Part shown: piece after piece, positions 18,755-27,444 of the stretch
How the letters are laid out: each line of letters opens with the position of its first letter
Numbering within the stretch: position 1 is the first letter of the stretch
Source: Candidatus Kuenenia stuttgartensis
GTDB taxonomy: Bacteria > Planctomycetota > Planctomycetia > Gemmatales > Gemmataceae
Direction of reading: 5' to 3'
Assembly: GCA_945897965.1 (NCBI GenBank)
Contig: CAMDHK010000014.1
Span: 1 to 32,825, forward strand
Length of the DNA: 32,825 nt
Translations under genes and position numbers: made by a program
Notes under the pieces: generated by a model
Databases searched by the model: none
The model's input: only the letters and a program-made list of their open reading frames with translations
Told to the model about the DNA's origin: nothing

Positions 18755-19807
18755 ATGGCAGCAAGTATTTTTCCGATGGTGTGTCCTAAGATTGATCCTG
18801 CCCCGATATTTGAGTTATTCCGCGGGAATTATGCAACAGAGTTGCTCACCGCTTCTGTTGTGCATTTTAATCTTTTTGAAGAAATAGCTCTTAACCAAGT
18901 AGGAAATGAGTCATTGAGAGCCAAATTAGGGCTTGAAAGACGAGCTTGGGTTGTGCTGATTACTGGGTTAAAAGCTTCCGGGCTATTGTTGGAAAATAAT
19001 GGGAATCTTGCCCTTTCTGAAATTGCAAAATCCACGCTTCTAAAAGATTCAAGGCATAGCATTGCTTCCTATATTGGCTTATCTGGGCAAACTTCTGGTG
19101 TGCTAGAAATGGTGAATCGACTCCGAGTATCAAAACCAGTTCATGCTGATAAGCCTGATGTAGGCGCTGCTTTTATTTTTCGTGAAGGCCTAGATTCCGC
19201 AATGGATAAAACCGAGAGTGCAATGAATCTGACTTTGTCCCTTTCTGGTAGGGCTATGAATGTTGCACCAGTGCTTGCAGAAAAACTCCCTCTTTCAGGT
19301 AATAAGATCCTTCTGGATGTTGGTGCCGGTAGTGGACTCTATTCGATTGCGTTGCTTGAAAAAAACAAAGATTTAAATGCCATACTATGGGATGGCGCAG
19401 AGGTTTTGAAAGTTGCTGATAATTTTGTAAATCAAGCAGGGCTTGCGTCAAGGGTTACAAGCCTTTCGGGTGATATGTTCGCAGATTCTGTGCCCACAGG
19501 CGTGGACGTAGTTTTGCTCTCAAATATTTTGCATGATTGGGATGAACCCGAATGCGTTCGCCTTATCAATAAACTTGTAAATGCCCTTCCAAAAGGCGGC
19601 CTGCTTCTTGTGCATGATGTGTATCTAAATGATGAGCTTGATGGTCCCTTGGAAATTGCTCTGTATTCTGCTGCTCTTTTCTCTCTTACCGAGGGTAGGG
19701 CTTATAGCAAAAAAGAATATCAGGCATGGTTAAATGAAGCAGGGATGACTTTGGTTAAAGTCATCCCTACGCTGGCTCATTGTGGAGTAATGGTTTTTTC
19801 TAAATAA
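18755..19807 (+). CDS. SAM-dependent O-methyltransferase (family 2, dimerisation plus catalytic domain)
   Basis: LLDVGAGSGLYSIALLEKN (SAM motif), VVLLSNILHDWDEPECVRLI, LPKGGLLLVHDVYLND. Confidence 0.88.
   Translation: MAASIFPMVCPKIDPAPIFELFRGNYATELLTASVVHFNLFEEIALNQVGNESLRAKLGLERRAWVVLITGLKASGLLLENNGNLALSEIAKSTLLKDSRHSIASYIGLSGQTSGVLEMVNRLRVSKPVHADKPDVGAAFIFREGLDSAMDKTESAMNLTLSLSGRAMNVAPVLAEKLPLSGNKILLDVGAGSGLYSIALLEKNKDLNAILWDGAEVLKVADNFVNQAGLASRVTSLSGDMFADSVPTGVDVVLLSNILHDWDEPECVRLINKLVNALPKGGLLLVHDVYLNDELDGPLEIALYSAALFSLTEGRAYSKKEYQAWLNEAGMTLVKVIPTLAHCGVMVFSK
19741..19768. other. perfect 12-bp stem / 4-nt loop inverted repeat inside the methyltransferase 3' end
   Basis: AGGGATGACTTT GGTT AAAGTCATCCCT; 44 bp beyond the convergent fabI stop; no U-tract. 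Confidence 0.7.
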
Positions 19808-19811
19808 GTTG

Positions 19812-20693
19812 TTAGACGCCCATTACATTATAGCCACAATCAACATAAAGAACTTGGCCCGTGATTGCGGATGCCAAAGGGCTACATAAGAAGGCAGTGG
19901 CGTTTCCAACTTCATCAGCTTCTATCGGGCGTGGCAAAGGCGATCTACTGGTAGCGTGATCGATCATTTGGCCGATATCACCAATGGCTTTTGCAGCACG
20001 GGAAGCGTAAGGGCCTGCGGAAATAATATTAACCCTAATGCCTTTTGGTCCCAAATTACTTGCCAATTGTTTTGCATCAATTTGCAAAGCAGATTTTGCC
20101 GTAGACATTCCACCACCATAATGTGGAACAACTCTTTCCCCACCGATGTAGGAAAGGCCAACTACGCTTGTGCCGTCTGGCTTGTTTTCCATCAAAGGAA
20201 GTGCAGCCCTACTAAGAGCGGTAAGGGAATAAGCACTTACACTTAAAGCCGTGAGGTAAGCAGCTCTCGTTGTGTTGACAGCGGAGTTTTTTATCTCCGG
20301 GCTGAATGCAACAGCATGAATAAGAATATCAACAGATTTTACCTGCTGTGAAAGAGTATCAATCATGCCTTTGATTGAAAAATCGCCATGCTTCGCATAG
20401 CGTTTATCACCCTTGGTTTTTTCGTCGACATCGTCCATGGTGTCAAAGCTAACATCACAAGGAAGTATTTTTTCAATTTTCATGGTTCCTTGGCCGTATG
20501 GAAGAATGCGGCTTTCTGCATCAGTATCACGCTCCATGATACTTTCAACAATACCCACTAATCTTGGATGAACTGCAAAAAACAGAGTGGCGCCTGCAGC
20601 TTGTAATGTTTTTGCAATATGCCAAGCAAAACCAACATTATCACCAACACCAGTGACCAGTGCCACTTTACCTTTTAAATCGATAGGAATCAT
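19812..20693 (-). CDS. fabI: enoyl-[acyl-carrier-protein] reductase, plant/Chlamydia-like FabI subtype
   Basis: GKVALVTGVGDNVGFAWHIAKTL, HYGGGMSTAKSAL (YX7K), IRVNIISAGPYASRAAKAIGDIGQMIDH, LCSPLASAITGQVLYVDCGYNVMG. Confidence 0.92.
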   Translation of the reverse strand: MIPIDLKGKVALVTGVGDNVGFAWHIAKTLQAAGATLFFAVHPRLVGIVESIMERDTDAESRILPYGQGTMKIEKILPCDVSFDTMDDVDEKTKGDKRYAKHGDFSIKGMIDTLSQQVKSVDILIHAVAFSPEIKNSAVNTTRAAYLTALSVSAYSLTALSRAALPLMENKPDGTSVVGLSYIGGERVVPHYGGGMSTAKSALQIDAKQLASNLGPKGIRVNIISAGPYASRAAKAIGDIGQMIDHATSRSPLPRPIEADEVGNATAFLCSPLASAITGQVLYVDCGYNVMGV

Positions 20694-20747
20694 GAAAGCT
20701 CCTGCAAACTCGAAACATTCAAAAGTAAGCGAAAGTAACCCCGAAAA

Positions 20748-23003
20748 TTACCTTTTGAAGGTCGAACCAGATTGGCGAATCTTGTTACCAGATTCACTTG
20801 ACCCAGAAGTTAGTTGAATAATCGCCTGATCAGCTTCCATTCGAACTCTAGGGTCCAAGTCCGTTTTCTTTTCATTAATTACTTCCAACACTTCTATAGT
20901 ATTGATTTTCATGCGTGTAAGCGAGCGTATACATGCTGCTCTTACCAATGGGGCTGGATCTTCCTTGACTGCCGTTGCTAAGGCCTGAACTGCCAGGTTC
21001 ATGGATGCCCCTCGGATTTTGGATAGTTGATCCGCAGCATACTCCCTTTGGGAAGGTTGATTTGCATTTTTTAGCATCACAACGTTCTCCATTAAAACAG
21101 TATCTGCAGGCATTACGGTGGATTCAGGTTGAATGTAAGCCATCATGTTGGCTGGCATTTGCCCTGACGTCATGCCTTGAGCCATAGCATTATCAGGATT
21201 AATTCCTTGGGGGCTAAATCCTTGGGCAGGCATACCGCCTTCGTTTGGCATTGCTGGATTAAATGCGTTTTGCATTACAACGGTTGATGCAACATCCGAA
21301 GGGATCGGCCTCTGATTTGGGACCGAGGTAAAGGCGTTTGCCATGCCTTGGGTCGGATAATTATTACCAGCCATTCTCGTAGTTGGGTAGCTGGGAAAAA
21401 GTTGCGGTGCTTGGGGTGGAATAATATTGTGTGCGATAGATGGTGCTGCAACAAGGGGTTGTCCATTGGGGTTATAAGGAATCAATCTGACAGGTGGGGC
21501 CCCTGCAGCTATAACCGACCCGTTACCTGGAGGGAGTTTTTCTTCATTTGCGTTAACTTCTTTAGGCTTGTCCAAGAAACCATAAATGCGCCCCATGGTG
21601 CGACCAAGGAAATCTGGTGTCTTAGTCTCGGTAGGTTCTTTCTTTTTGGAAAGAACTATTCTTGGTTGCCTAGGTTCTTTGATAACAATGATTGGCAGTG
21701 GGGCCGTTGTTTCTACGGTTTCTGTCCTAATTTTCGTACTAGCATTAGCTTTAGCAACTGGAACAGATTTAGGTTTTTCCTTAGGCGTTACTTTAATAGT
21801 TTCTGTTGGAGTAGTCTTGGGAGTCGATTTTTCCGCTAGTTCCGCAGTTGTTTTTGGAAAGTTTCCACCAGAAACAATCGCTTCCACTTCTTGGTTTGCG
21901 CTTTCTCTTCCCACAGCTTTTACAGCTTTCTTTGCTATTTTTTCTTCTAGCTTGGGATGTAGATAATCAATGCTTTTCAGTGGATCAGGTTTAGTCCGAT
22001 CTGCATGGGGAAGTTCATGCTCCACTGGTTGGTTTTTAGTAATGTTGGTTTTTTCCTGGGATGAATCCATTTTGCCCCAAGATTTTCGCCAATCCTGAGC
22101 TTTGGGTTGTTCAAACTCAGGCTTTTTTGTTTCTTTTGGCCCAGTGGGTTCTGCAACTCTAGATTCACTTTTAGTTACAACGGAATTCACAGTGGTAGGT
22201 GTTGTATTTTGATTACTTGAGTTCGAAGAATCGATTCCTTTATCTTTTACCTTGGCAACTAAAGGCGCTTTGTAAGGGATTTCTGTGATCGATATGACTT
22301 TTTCAGGCCCAGCACTGGTGGTAGCGACAAGGCTTTTTTCTTCATGGAGAATAATGAGTTTGTCTGTATTGGATGGTGCAGTTTTAGTAGTGAATAATTT
22401 CTTGTTTTTCTCTGGTACAACCACGACTTTATCAGCGCCTGGTGCTGGAATGGTTATGTATTCAGTAGCCAAGGGTTTTTCGGTTGAAGTAGCAACTTCT
22501 GATGTCGCTATTTCTTTTTTAATGGTTGCTGTTTCAATTTTTAATGGTTTTGTGTCTTTTTGAATCGCAGTTTGCATAGGTACAACGGTTGAGTTATTGA
22601 TAGCCGTTGTCGCCTCAACTTTGGGTAGTTCTTTTTGCAAAGTTTTTGCTATTGAAGAGTTATATTCAGGAGGAATAGGGCAATTCGCTGGCGGGGTATT
22701 GGAATTCACCCAGTGGTAGTTAGTCGTTGAATTTTTTTCTTTTGAATTTGGGTCGTTTTGAACGATGGTAATTTTCTTACCAGTTTCAAGAGCTTCTACT
22801 AAATAGCATTGTTGCCCGGTTTTATTTGTCCAAACTAAGATTAGCCTGCACTTTATTGGAGCATTGCCTTTTTCATTTACAGTTAAAAACCTGTCTTTCG
22901 GTTTTTGTATATCATTATTGCTCGGGGTTTCAGAATATGCCAATCCAATGGTTGTTCCAGTAAGTGCTAAAAACAGGGAGCTTAGCCATAATTTGCGTAA
23001 CAT
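20748..23003 (-). CDS. secreted/anchored low-complexity (T/K/P-rich) protein with C-terminal HEAT-like repeats
   Basis: Signal-like MLRKLWLSSLFLALTGTTIGLAYS; long T/K/E/P-rich region; C-term helical repeats AADQLSKIRG..ALATAVKEDPAPLVRAACIRSLTRM..DPRVRMEADQAIIQL. ORF opens at 23021. Confidence 0.72.
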   Translation of the reverse strand: MLRKLWLSSLFLALTGTTIGLAYSETPSNNDIQKPKDRFLTVNEKGNAPIKCRLILVWTNKTGQQCYLVEALETGKKITIVQNDPNSKEKNSTTNYHWVNSNTPPANCPIPPEYNSSIAKTLQKELPKVEATTAINNSTVVPMQTAIQKDTKPLKIETATIKKEIATSEVATSTEKPLATEYITIPAPGADKVVVVPEKNKKLFTTKTAPSNTDKLIILHEEKSLVATTSAGPEKVISITEIPYKAPLVAKVKDKGIDSSNSSNQNTTPTTVNSVVTKSESRVAEPTGPKETKKPEFEQPKAQDWRKSWGKMDSSQEKTNITKNQPVEHELPHADRTKPDPLKSIDYLHPKLEEKIAKKAVKAVGRESANQEVEAIVSGGNFPKTTAELAEKSTPKTTPTETIKVTPKEKPKSVPVAKANASTKIRTETVETTAPLPIIVIKEPRQPRIVLSKKKEPTETKTPDFLGRTMGRIYGFLDKPKEVNANEEKLPPGNGSVIAAGAPPVRLIPYNPNGQPLVAAPSIAHNIIPPQAPQLFPSYPTTRMAGNNYPTQGMANAFTSVPNQRPIPSDVASTVVMQNAFNPAMPNEGGMPAQGFSPQGINPDNAMAQGMTSGQMPANMMAYIQPESTVMPADTVLMENVVMLKNANQPSQREYAADQLSKIRGASMNLAVQALATAVKEDPAPLVRAACIRSLTRMKINTIEVLEVINEKKTDLDPRVRMEADQAIIQLTSGSSESGNKIRQSGSTFKR

Positions 23004-23142
23004 GATCGAATCCCCCGGCATAAGGTTAAATCTATGCCAATAAATGTTTAATATACTGTTTTATTTATCGGTAATGCAGGGTATGAGCTTGAAAGCGAAT
23101 TTGACGAAAAGTCGGAATATTCAGTCGGGTGGGTAAAATAGC

Positions 23143-23175
23143 CAAGGGCCTGTTGGAAAAACCAACAGGCCCTTG
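23143..23175 (-). terminator. intrinsic-terminator-like hairpin after the toroid gene
   Basis: CAAGGGCCTGTTGG / AAAAA / CCAACAGGCCCTTG, perfect 14-bp stem, about 25 bp after the 23200 stop; modest T-rich tract (TATTTT) follows on the minus strand. Confidence 0.75.
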
Positions 23176-23199
23176 ATGATTTAGGTAGACAGGGCTAAA

Positions 23200-25020
23200 T
23201 TACTTCGCTCCGCCCATCTCGCGGCGGTACAAAGGCAAATGCCTATAATAGACTTCCATGGTAAGAAGAGCCATGGATGTAGCCATCAGCCTACCACCAG
23301 CATCGGCGTGAGCGCCAAGAGCATCCCAGCTACCGGAGAGCATGATTTTTTTAGGATCTGTTCCCTGAACCTGCTTGGCAATTAAAATATCACGAACGCC
23401 ATTTTTACGAACCCCAGCAACTTCAGGGCCTAGGTTCCAGAAATCCCAAGCTTCTCCACCCATGTGGTGCATAACCTGAGTTGCGTAGTAAATTTGGTAC
23501 ATGTTGTAATTTGCAGGGCTAACGCCTGGGTGAATCTTTTTCATGATTTCCACGCCTTTTAAAAGGCCGGGATTTCTTGGGTTAACACCCATGTATTGTC
23601 TGCAAAGCATACCGATAGCGGTCATTGCAGGAGCAGCTCCTGGATCTGTGTAGCCATAACCACCAGATTTTGGATCGTGCACACCATCAAGATATTTTTC
23701 AACCATTTTGTATCGTTCGGTTGGGACTTTGAGGCCAGCCATTTGGCCACTCTTTAATGCCATGGTGCACCAACCGGTTACCGAGGTGTCGCCTGGTTGT
23801 TTAGGGCCATAGCGCCAGCCACCACCATCATGCTGGGCATAAATTAAATAATCTAAAGCTCTTTGGGCAGAGATTTTGATCAAGGGATCACTTGTCATAC
23901 CATAAGCTTCGCACATAGCAATTGTTGCCAATGGGTGAGAATAAAGATCACCTCCATAATTGCCATCTTTACCTTGTTTTTTAATAAGGAAGTTGACACC
24001 ACCCATAACGGTTTTGCTGTAATCTTCCTGAGCTTTTTTGCCCGAGGGTTTATGGGTGATACCTGCAGCAAGGAAAGGTAATAAACCAAAACCAGTGCCT
24101 GCAATATCGTCATTTTTGGCTTTATCAGTAGTGTTATGCTTAATTATTTTGGAAGCAGGATTTCCGATAGGGGCACTTCGGTAATGATCACCATATTTAT
24201 TAAGTGACCAATGGCCATCGTCAGCTTGGTGCAAAGCAAAAAATTTAAGGCCTCGAGCAACAGCCGCTTCGGAAAGCGCATTGCCACCGCCTTCTGCAAG
24301 AAGTTTGTCGCGAGTCGAACCACTACGACCAGCAATACCACCAGGGGCATACACCCCGCCCATGCCGCCAAGGGAACCAACATTACTTCCAAGGCCTGAA
24401 ACATCTAGAGAGGGAGCAGCACCAGTACCGCCACCAAAACCCGGAGGGGGTGGAACATTTGCAGCAACCGTTTCAGGTGAATTTGGAATGCCAACAGATT
24501 GCGATGGATCTTCTGGGCCGGGAACACTCATCTCGTCTTTGCGATCCACATTGTATTGCGTGGGCACTTCGATATCGTTGCCCACATCGGTAACAGTTAG
24601 ATCTGGTTCTGGTTCAGATTCTTCAATTTTGGTAGGTTCATCGAGTTTGGCAGCTTGAACGGGGCCATTTTCGAACGGAACAAGCATAATTAAGAGGATC
24701 AGCAAACCGTGCATAGCGGCGCTTATAACCCCAGCACCCAATGCCCAAATAATATTTGCATAGCCAGTATTATCTTGAAGTGTTTCGGAAAGCTCAACAT
24801 GGCCAGCTTCGTGGCCGATTCCTGCGAAAACCGCCAAGCCCATGGCGGGTTTGGTGGCAGCAATAACAGGTACAGCGCCTTCGAGAAGTACCGAAGTAAC
24901 TTCTATACCCCTATCGCGGGCGATCATCTCAGCGTTTTTTTCACTTTGAGCAACAATCTTAGATTCAATGGGCTTGCCTGTCCCCTTGATTGTGCCTTTA
25001 ACAATGTAGTTTTGTGACAT
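23200..25020 (-). CDS. membrane-anchored prenyltransferase/squalene-cyclase-like toroid protein with TonB-like TM and linker
   Basis: TM IIWALGAGVISAAMHGLLILLIMLVPF; acidic/Pro linker DEPTKIEESEPEPD; Gly-rich linker; QW-like repeats HQADDGHWSL, KQGKDGNYGG, AQHDGGGWRYG. Confidence 0.85.
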   Translation of the reverse strand: MSQNYIVKGTIKGTGKPIESKIVAQSEKNAEMIARDRGIEVTSVLLEGAVPVIAATKPAMGLAVFAGIGHEAGHVELSETLQDNTGYANIIWALGAGVISAAMHGLLILLIMLVPFENGPVQAAKLDEPTKIEESEPEPDLTVTDVGNDIEVPTQYNVDRKDEMSVPGPEDPSQSVGIPNSPETVAANVPPPPGFGGGTGAAPSLDVSGLGSNVGSLGGMGGVYAPGGIAGRSGSTRDKLLAEGGGNALSEAAVARGLKFFALHQADDGHWSLNKYGDHYRSAPIGNPASKIIKHNTTDKAKNDDIAGTGFGLLPFLAAGITHKPSGKKAQEDYSKTVMGGVNFLIKKQGKDGNYGGDLYSHPLATIAMCEAYGMTSDPLIKISAQRALDYLIYAQHDGGGWRYGPKQPGDTSVTGWCTMALKSGQMAGLKVPTERYKMVEKYLDGVHDPKSGGYGYTDPGAAPAMTAIGMLCRQYMGVNPRNPGLLKGVEIMKKIHPGVSPANYNMYQIYYATQVMHHMGGEAWDFWNLGPEVAGVRKNGVRDILIAKQVQGTDPKKIMLSGSWDALGAHADAGGRLMATSMALLTMEVYYRHLPLYRREMGGAK

Positions 25021-25080
25021 GAATAATTCTCCTAAACTTTATTGATACTTTATTATTGCATGAATGCTTTGGGAAATCAA

Positions 25081-26283
25081 TCAAATCCTATAGCCGGGAA
25101 ACTTTGAATTTCCAGAATCGTTTTCTGGTAATTTAGACGCAGAAATGTCAATTTGGTTCCCAATAGTGGTCGAATAATCTTTGAAAATAGGGTCGACTTC
25201 TAATCTTCGGTTTCTTAACCGGTTTGAAGTCTTCTGATCGCCACGCAAAAACCAGATAATTAACCCAATAATTCCTGTAAGGACAATCAAGGATGATACG
25301 GTAAATAAAGGCAGTAACCCTTTCGCCCAAGTTGAACCTTCTTCAGAAGATGCGAACGAACCCCTTGTGACATTCAAAGTTTTTCCAATCACTAAAGGTG
25401 TATCTTTCCAAGGGTTTTCGCTACCACTATTTGCTGTTTTGTAGCGATATTTTTTGAAAAAGTAGCCTTGAAATTCGATCAAAAAATCGTCTTTTTCAAA
25501 AGGTTGGATGTTGTCAGGCAATTGAGTAAATAGGATACAAACTGGGTTAGGCCCATACATCTCTTGAAAGACCCAGCCTTCGTAAAGTTCGGAAACGCCA
25601 ACACTTAGTAATGCAACAGGTGGCGTAATTTTTCTGAGGCGCCTTAGCCTTCCTTTGATTTCCACAACCTCGCCTCGATTTGTCCTGGGTTTGGTCATAA
25701 GATCGGAGAAAGTAAGGTCTTTACGGGCGGATTGCGCAAAGGCCAAAGCAGAAGTTTGATGAGCCATTAGCACGAATTCGTAATAAGCAGAGGCCTCTAA
25801 ATCATCAATCGAAGGGCCGGAAATTGGTTTTTCGTCTTTTACCCGTTCCAAAAATTCATCTGGAATCGGTCGAACAACATCTGAATTAATCAAAGACCAA
25901 AAATCTTCTTCGTCACCGATTTTCAAAAACCCAATTGTTTCAATTCCAGAACTTGCAGACCCCGCGGGCATAAGAATTAAACCACAAGTTGCAAGAAGGG
26001 TTTTGTCTCGTCTTGAAGAAAAAGGCGCAGCAAAAGACCATAAATTAAAACCTGCATCATCCCCACTAACTAGCGTAGAAAGCGAGCCTAAAAGCCCAAT
26101 CCCTGGCATGGTTCCCGAGCCAATACAAAGGGTTGCTAAATAGCTCTGCTCGGGTTGAAATAATTGAAATAAAGGAACTGTATCGATATCTTGCGAGGTC
26201 GCTTTTTGCCTTGGAAATAAGCAAGCTAGAAATAAAAAAACAAGGACGATGAATTTGCAAATGGTGTTGGTTTTAGACATCAT
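25081..26283 (-). CDS. uncharacterised envelope protein, N-terminal signal and C-terminal TM
   Basis: N-term FIVLVFLFLACLFPRQKATSQ; C-term LLPLFTVSSLIVLTGIIGLIIWFLRG; possible OB-like stretch (EVVEIKGRLRRL...FLIEFQGYFFKKYRYK). Confidence 0.7.
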   Translation of the reverse strand: MMSKTNTICKFIVLVFLFLACLFPRQKATSQDIDTVPLFQLFQPEQSYLATLCIGSGTMPGIGLLGSLSTLVSGDDAGFNLWSFAAPFSSRRDKTLLATCGLILMPAGSASSGIETIGFLKIGDEEDFWSLINSDVVRPIPDEFLERVKDEKPISGPSIDDLEASAYYEFVLMAHQTSALAFAQSARKDLTFSDLMTKPRTNRGEVVEIKGRLRRLRKITPPVALLSVGVSELYEGWVFQEMYGPNPVCILFTQLPDNIQPFEKDDFLIEFQGYFFKKYRYKTANSGSENPWKDTPLVIGKTLNVTRGSFASSEEGSTWAKGLLPLFTVSSLIVLTGIIGLIIWFLRGDQKTSNRLRNRRLEVDPIFKDYSTTIGNQIDISASKLPENDSGNSKFPGYRI

Positions 26284-26298
26284 TCGTGTCCGGAAAAA

Positions 26299-26820
26299 TT
26301 AATTAACCACACTGATGTTGAATCCCGGAGGTTCAACAAAACTGACATTTTTAAAACCAGCTTTACGGCAAGTATCTGCAACCATGATCACATTGGACCA
26401 TTTTAACTTGCTTGCAGGCTGAATTTTAATTACCTCTTTTTCAGTGGCAGTCTCATTGGCTATTTTGAGTTTTTCAAACAGCTCTTTGAGATCTCCTACA
26501 ATGACCGAACCAGAATTTTGCTTGATATGTATTTTTGCTATTTCACCCCGATTGATATCATCGGTGACGGCTTCCACAACAATTGTTACATCAGCTTCTA
26601 TTTTTGGAGGAGCATCGGGATCGGGTGGCGGCGGCGGTTGTTTGGTTTCCTTGGCAGCAGCTTCATTTTCTGAAGGCAAGCTTAAATCAAACTGACCCTC
26701 CAGCCCGGAAGGATTGTATGTGAAAATGAAAAAAGTCAGCAATTGAAAAGCCATGTCCAACATGGGCGTGATGGGCAATATGACTTCTGGTGCTGGTTCT
26801 TCGTTCCTGTGCTTACTCAT
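26299..26820 (-). CDS. ExbD/TolR-family protein, copy 2
   Basis: [24 protein letters not shown]: conserved TM Asp motif. Confidence 0.88.
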   Translation of the reverse strand: MSKHRNEEPAPEVILPITPMLDMAFQLLTFFIFTYNPSGLEGQFDLSLPSENEAAAKETKQPPPPPDPDAPPKIEADVTIVVEAVTDDINRGEIAKIHIKQNSGSVIVGDLKELFEKLKIANETATEKEVIKIQPASKLKWSNVIMVADTCRKAGFKNVSFVEPPGFNISVVN

Positions 26821-27344
26821 ATTGGTTGTGCCACGCTCTTAGTTACAGCCCGGAGTTTTATTTGCCTAAATCCCTCAATTTTGCACATTTGCAGGACACG
26901 GTAAACTTGATCATAGTCAGTAAGCTTATGGGCTCGCATGACAATGGTAGTTTTAACTTTACCATCTTTGCTGGTTCTTTTAAGGGTGTTAAACTGGTTT
27001 CGAAGCCAGAACTTAAATTCGCTGAATCTCATGGGCTCTTCGCCAAGGATAATAATAAAAGGGTCGCCTTCTTTAAACTTATCGGTAAGTTTTTGAAGGG
27101 CGGTAGCACCTTTAGATTCATAATCCTTTAAAATAAAAGGTCGAACATTAACGAATAAAACATCGGTTTCATTCTTGTCCATGGGCACAGCAGACATTGA
27201 TTCTGGCAATACGATTTCTTCTGATACCTGATTGGTTACAAAATTAACGCACATCATGAAAAACATTAGAAGCTGCAACACCACATCCAAAAGAGGAGTG
27301 AGGTTCGGTTCCATGTTTCCTTCGCCGGAAGCACCATGACTCAT
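26817..27344 (-). CDS. ExbD/TolR-family protein, copy 1
   Basis: [22 protein letters not shown]; 4-bp ATGA overlap with the downstream ExbD. Confidence 0.88.
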   Translation of the reverse strand: MSHGASGEGNMEPNLTPLLDVVLQLLMFFMMCVNFVTNQVSEEIVLPESMSAVPMDKNETDVLFVNVRPFILKDYESKGATALQKLTDKFKEGDPFIIILGEEPMRFSEFKFWLRNQFNTLKRTSKDGKVKTTIVMRAHKLTDYDQVYRVLQMCKIEGFRQIKLRAVTKSVAQPI

Positions 27345-27444
27345 GGTATTTTAACCCCTCGTTGACTTCTATTTCAGTCTTTAACTGGTCCCTTTTAACG
27401 ATCATTGTGCTGATCTCTCTTACAAACAGAGAGACCATCAGAGA

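Noticed and set aside
18696-18887. Short ORF overlapping the methyltransferase start in another frame
   Set aside because: Overlaps a clear family protein and shows no domain.
21348-22563. Several + strand ORFs opposite the low-complexity HEAT-like gene
   Set aside because: Repetitive codon composition of the sense gene creates spurious open antisense frames; proteins look non-natural.
24281-24658. + strand ORF with many prolines (MPPPSARSL...)
   Set aside because: It is the mirror of the Gly/Pro-rich linker of the toroid protein; no independent support.
23200-25020. Calling the toroid protein a functional squalene-hopene cyclase
   Set aside because: No DxDD motif, TonB-like anchor and linker, and context with ExbB/ExbD argue against a lipid cyclase.
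26444-26695. + strand ORF opposite ExbD copy 2
   Set aside because: Reverse image of a proline-rich linker; ExbD on the minus strand has clear family motifs.
27244-27438. 64-aa minus ORF in the ExbB-ExbD gap
   Set aside because: Overlaps the ExbD copy 1 start out of frame; no recognisable features.
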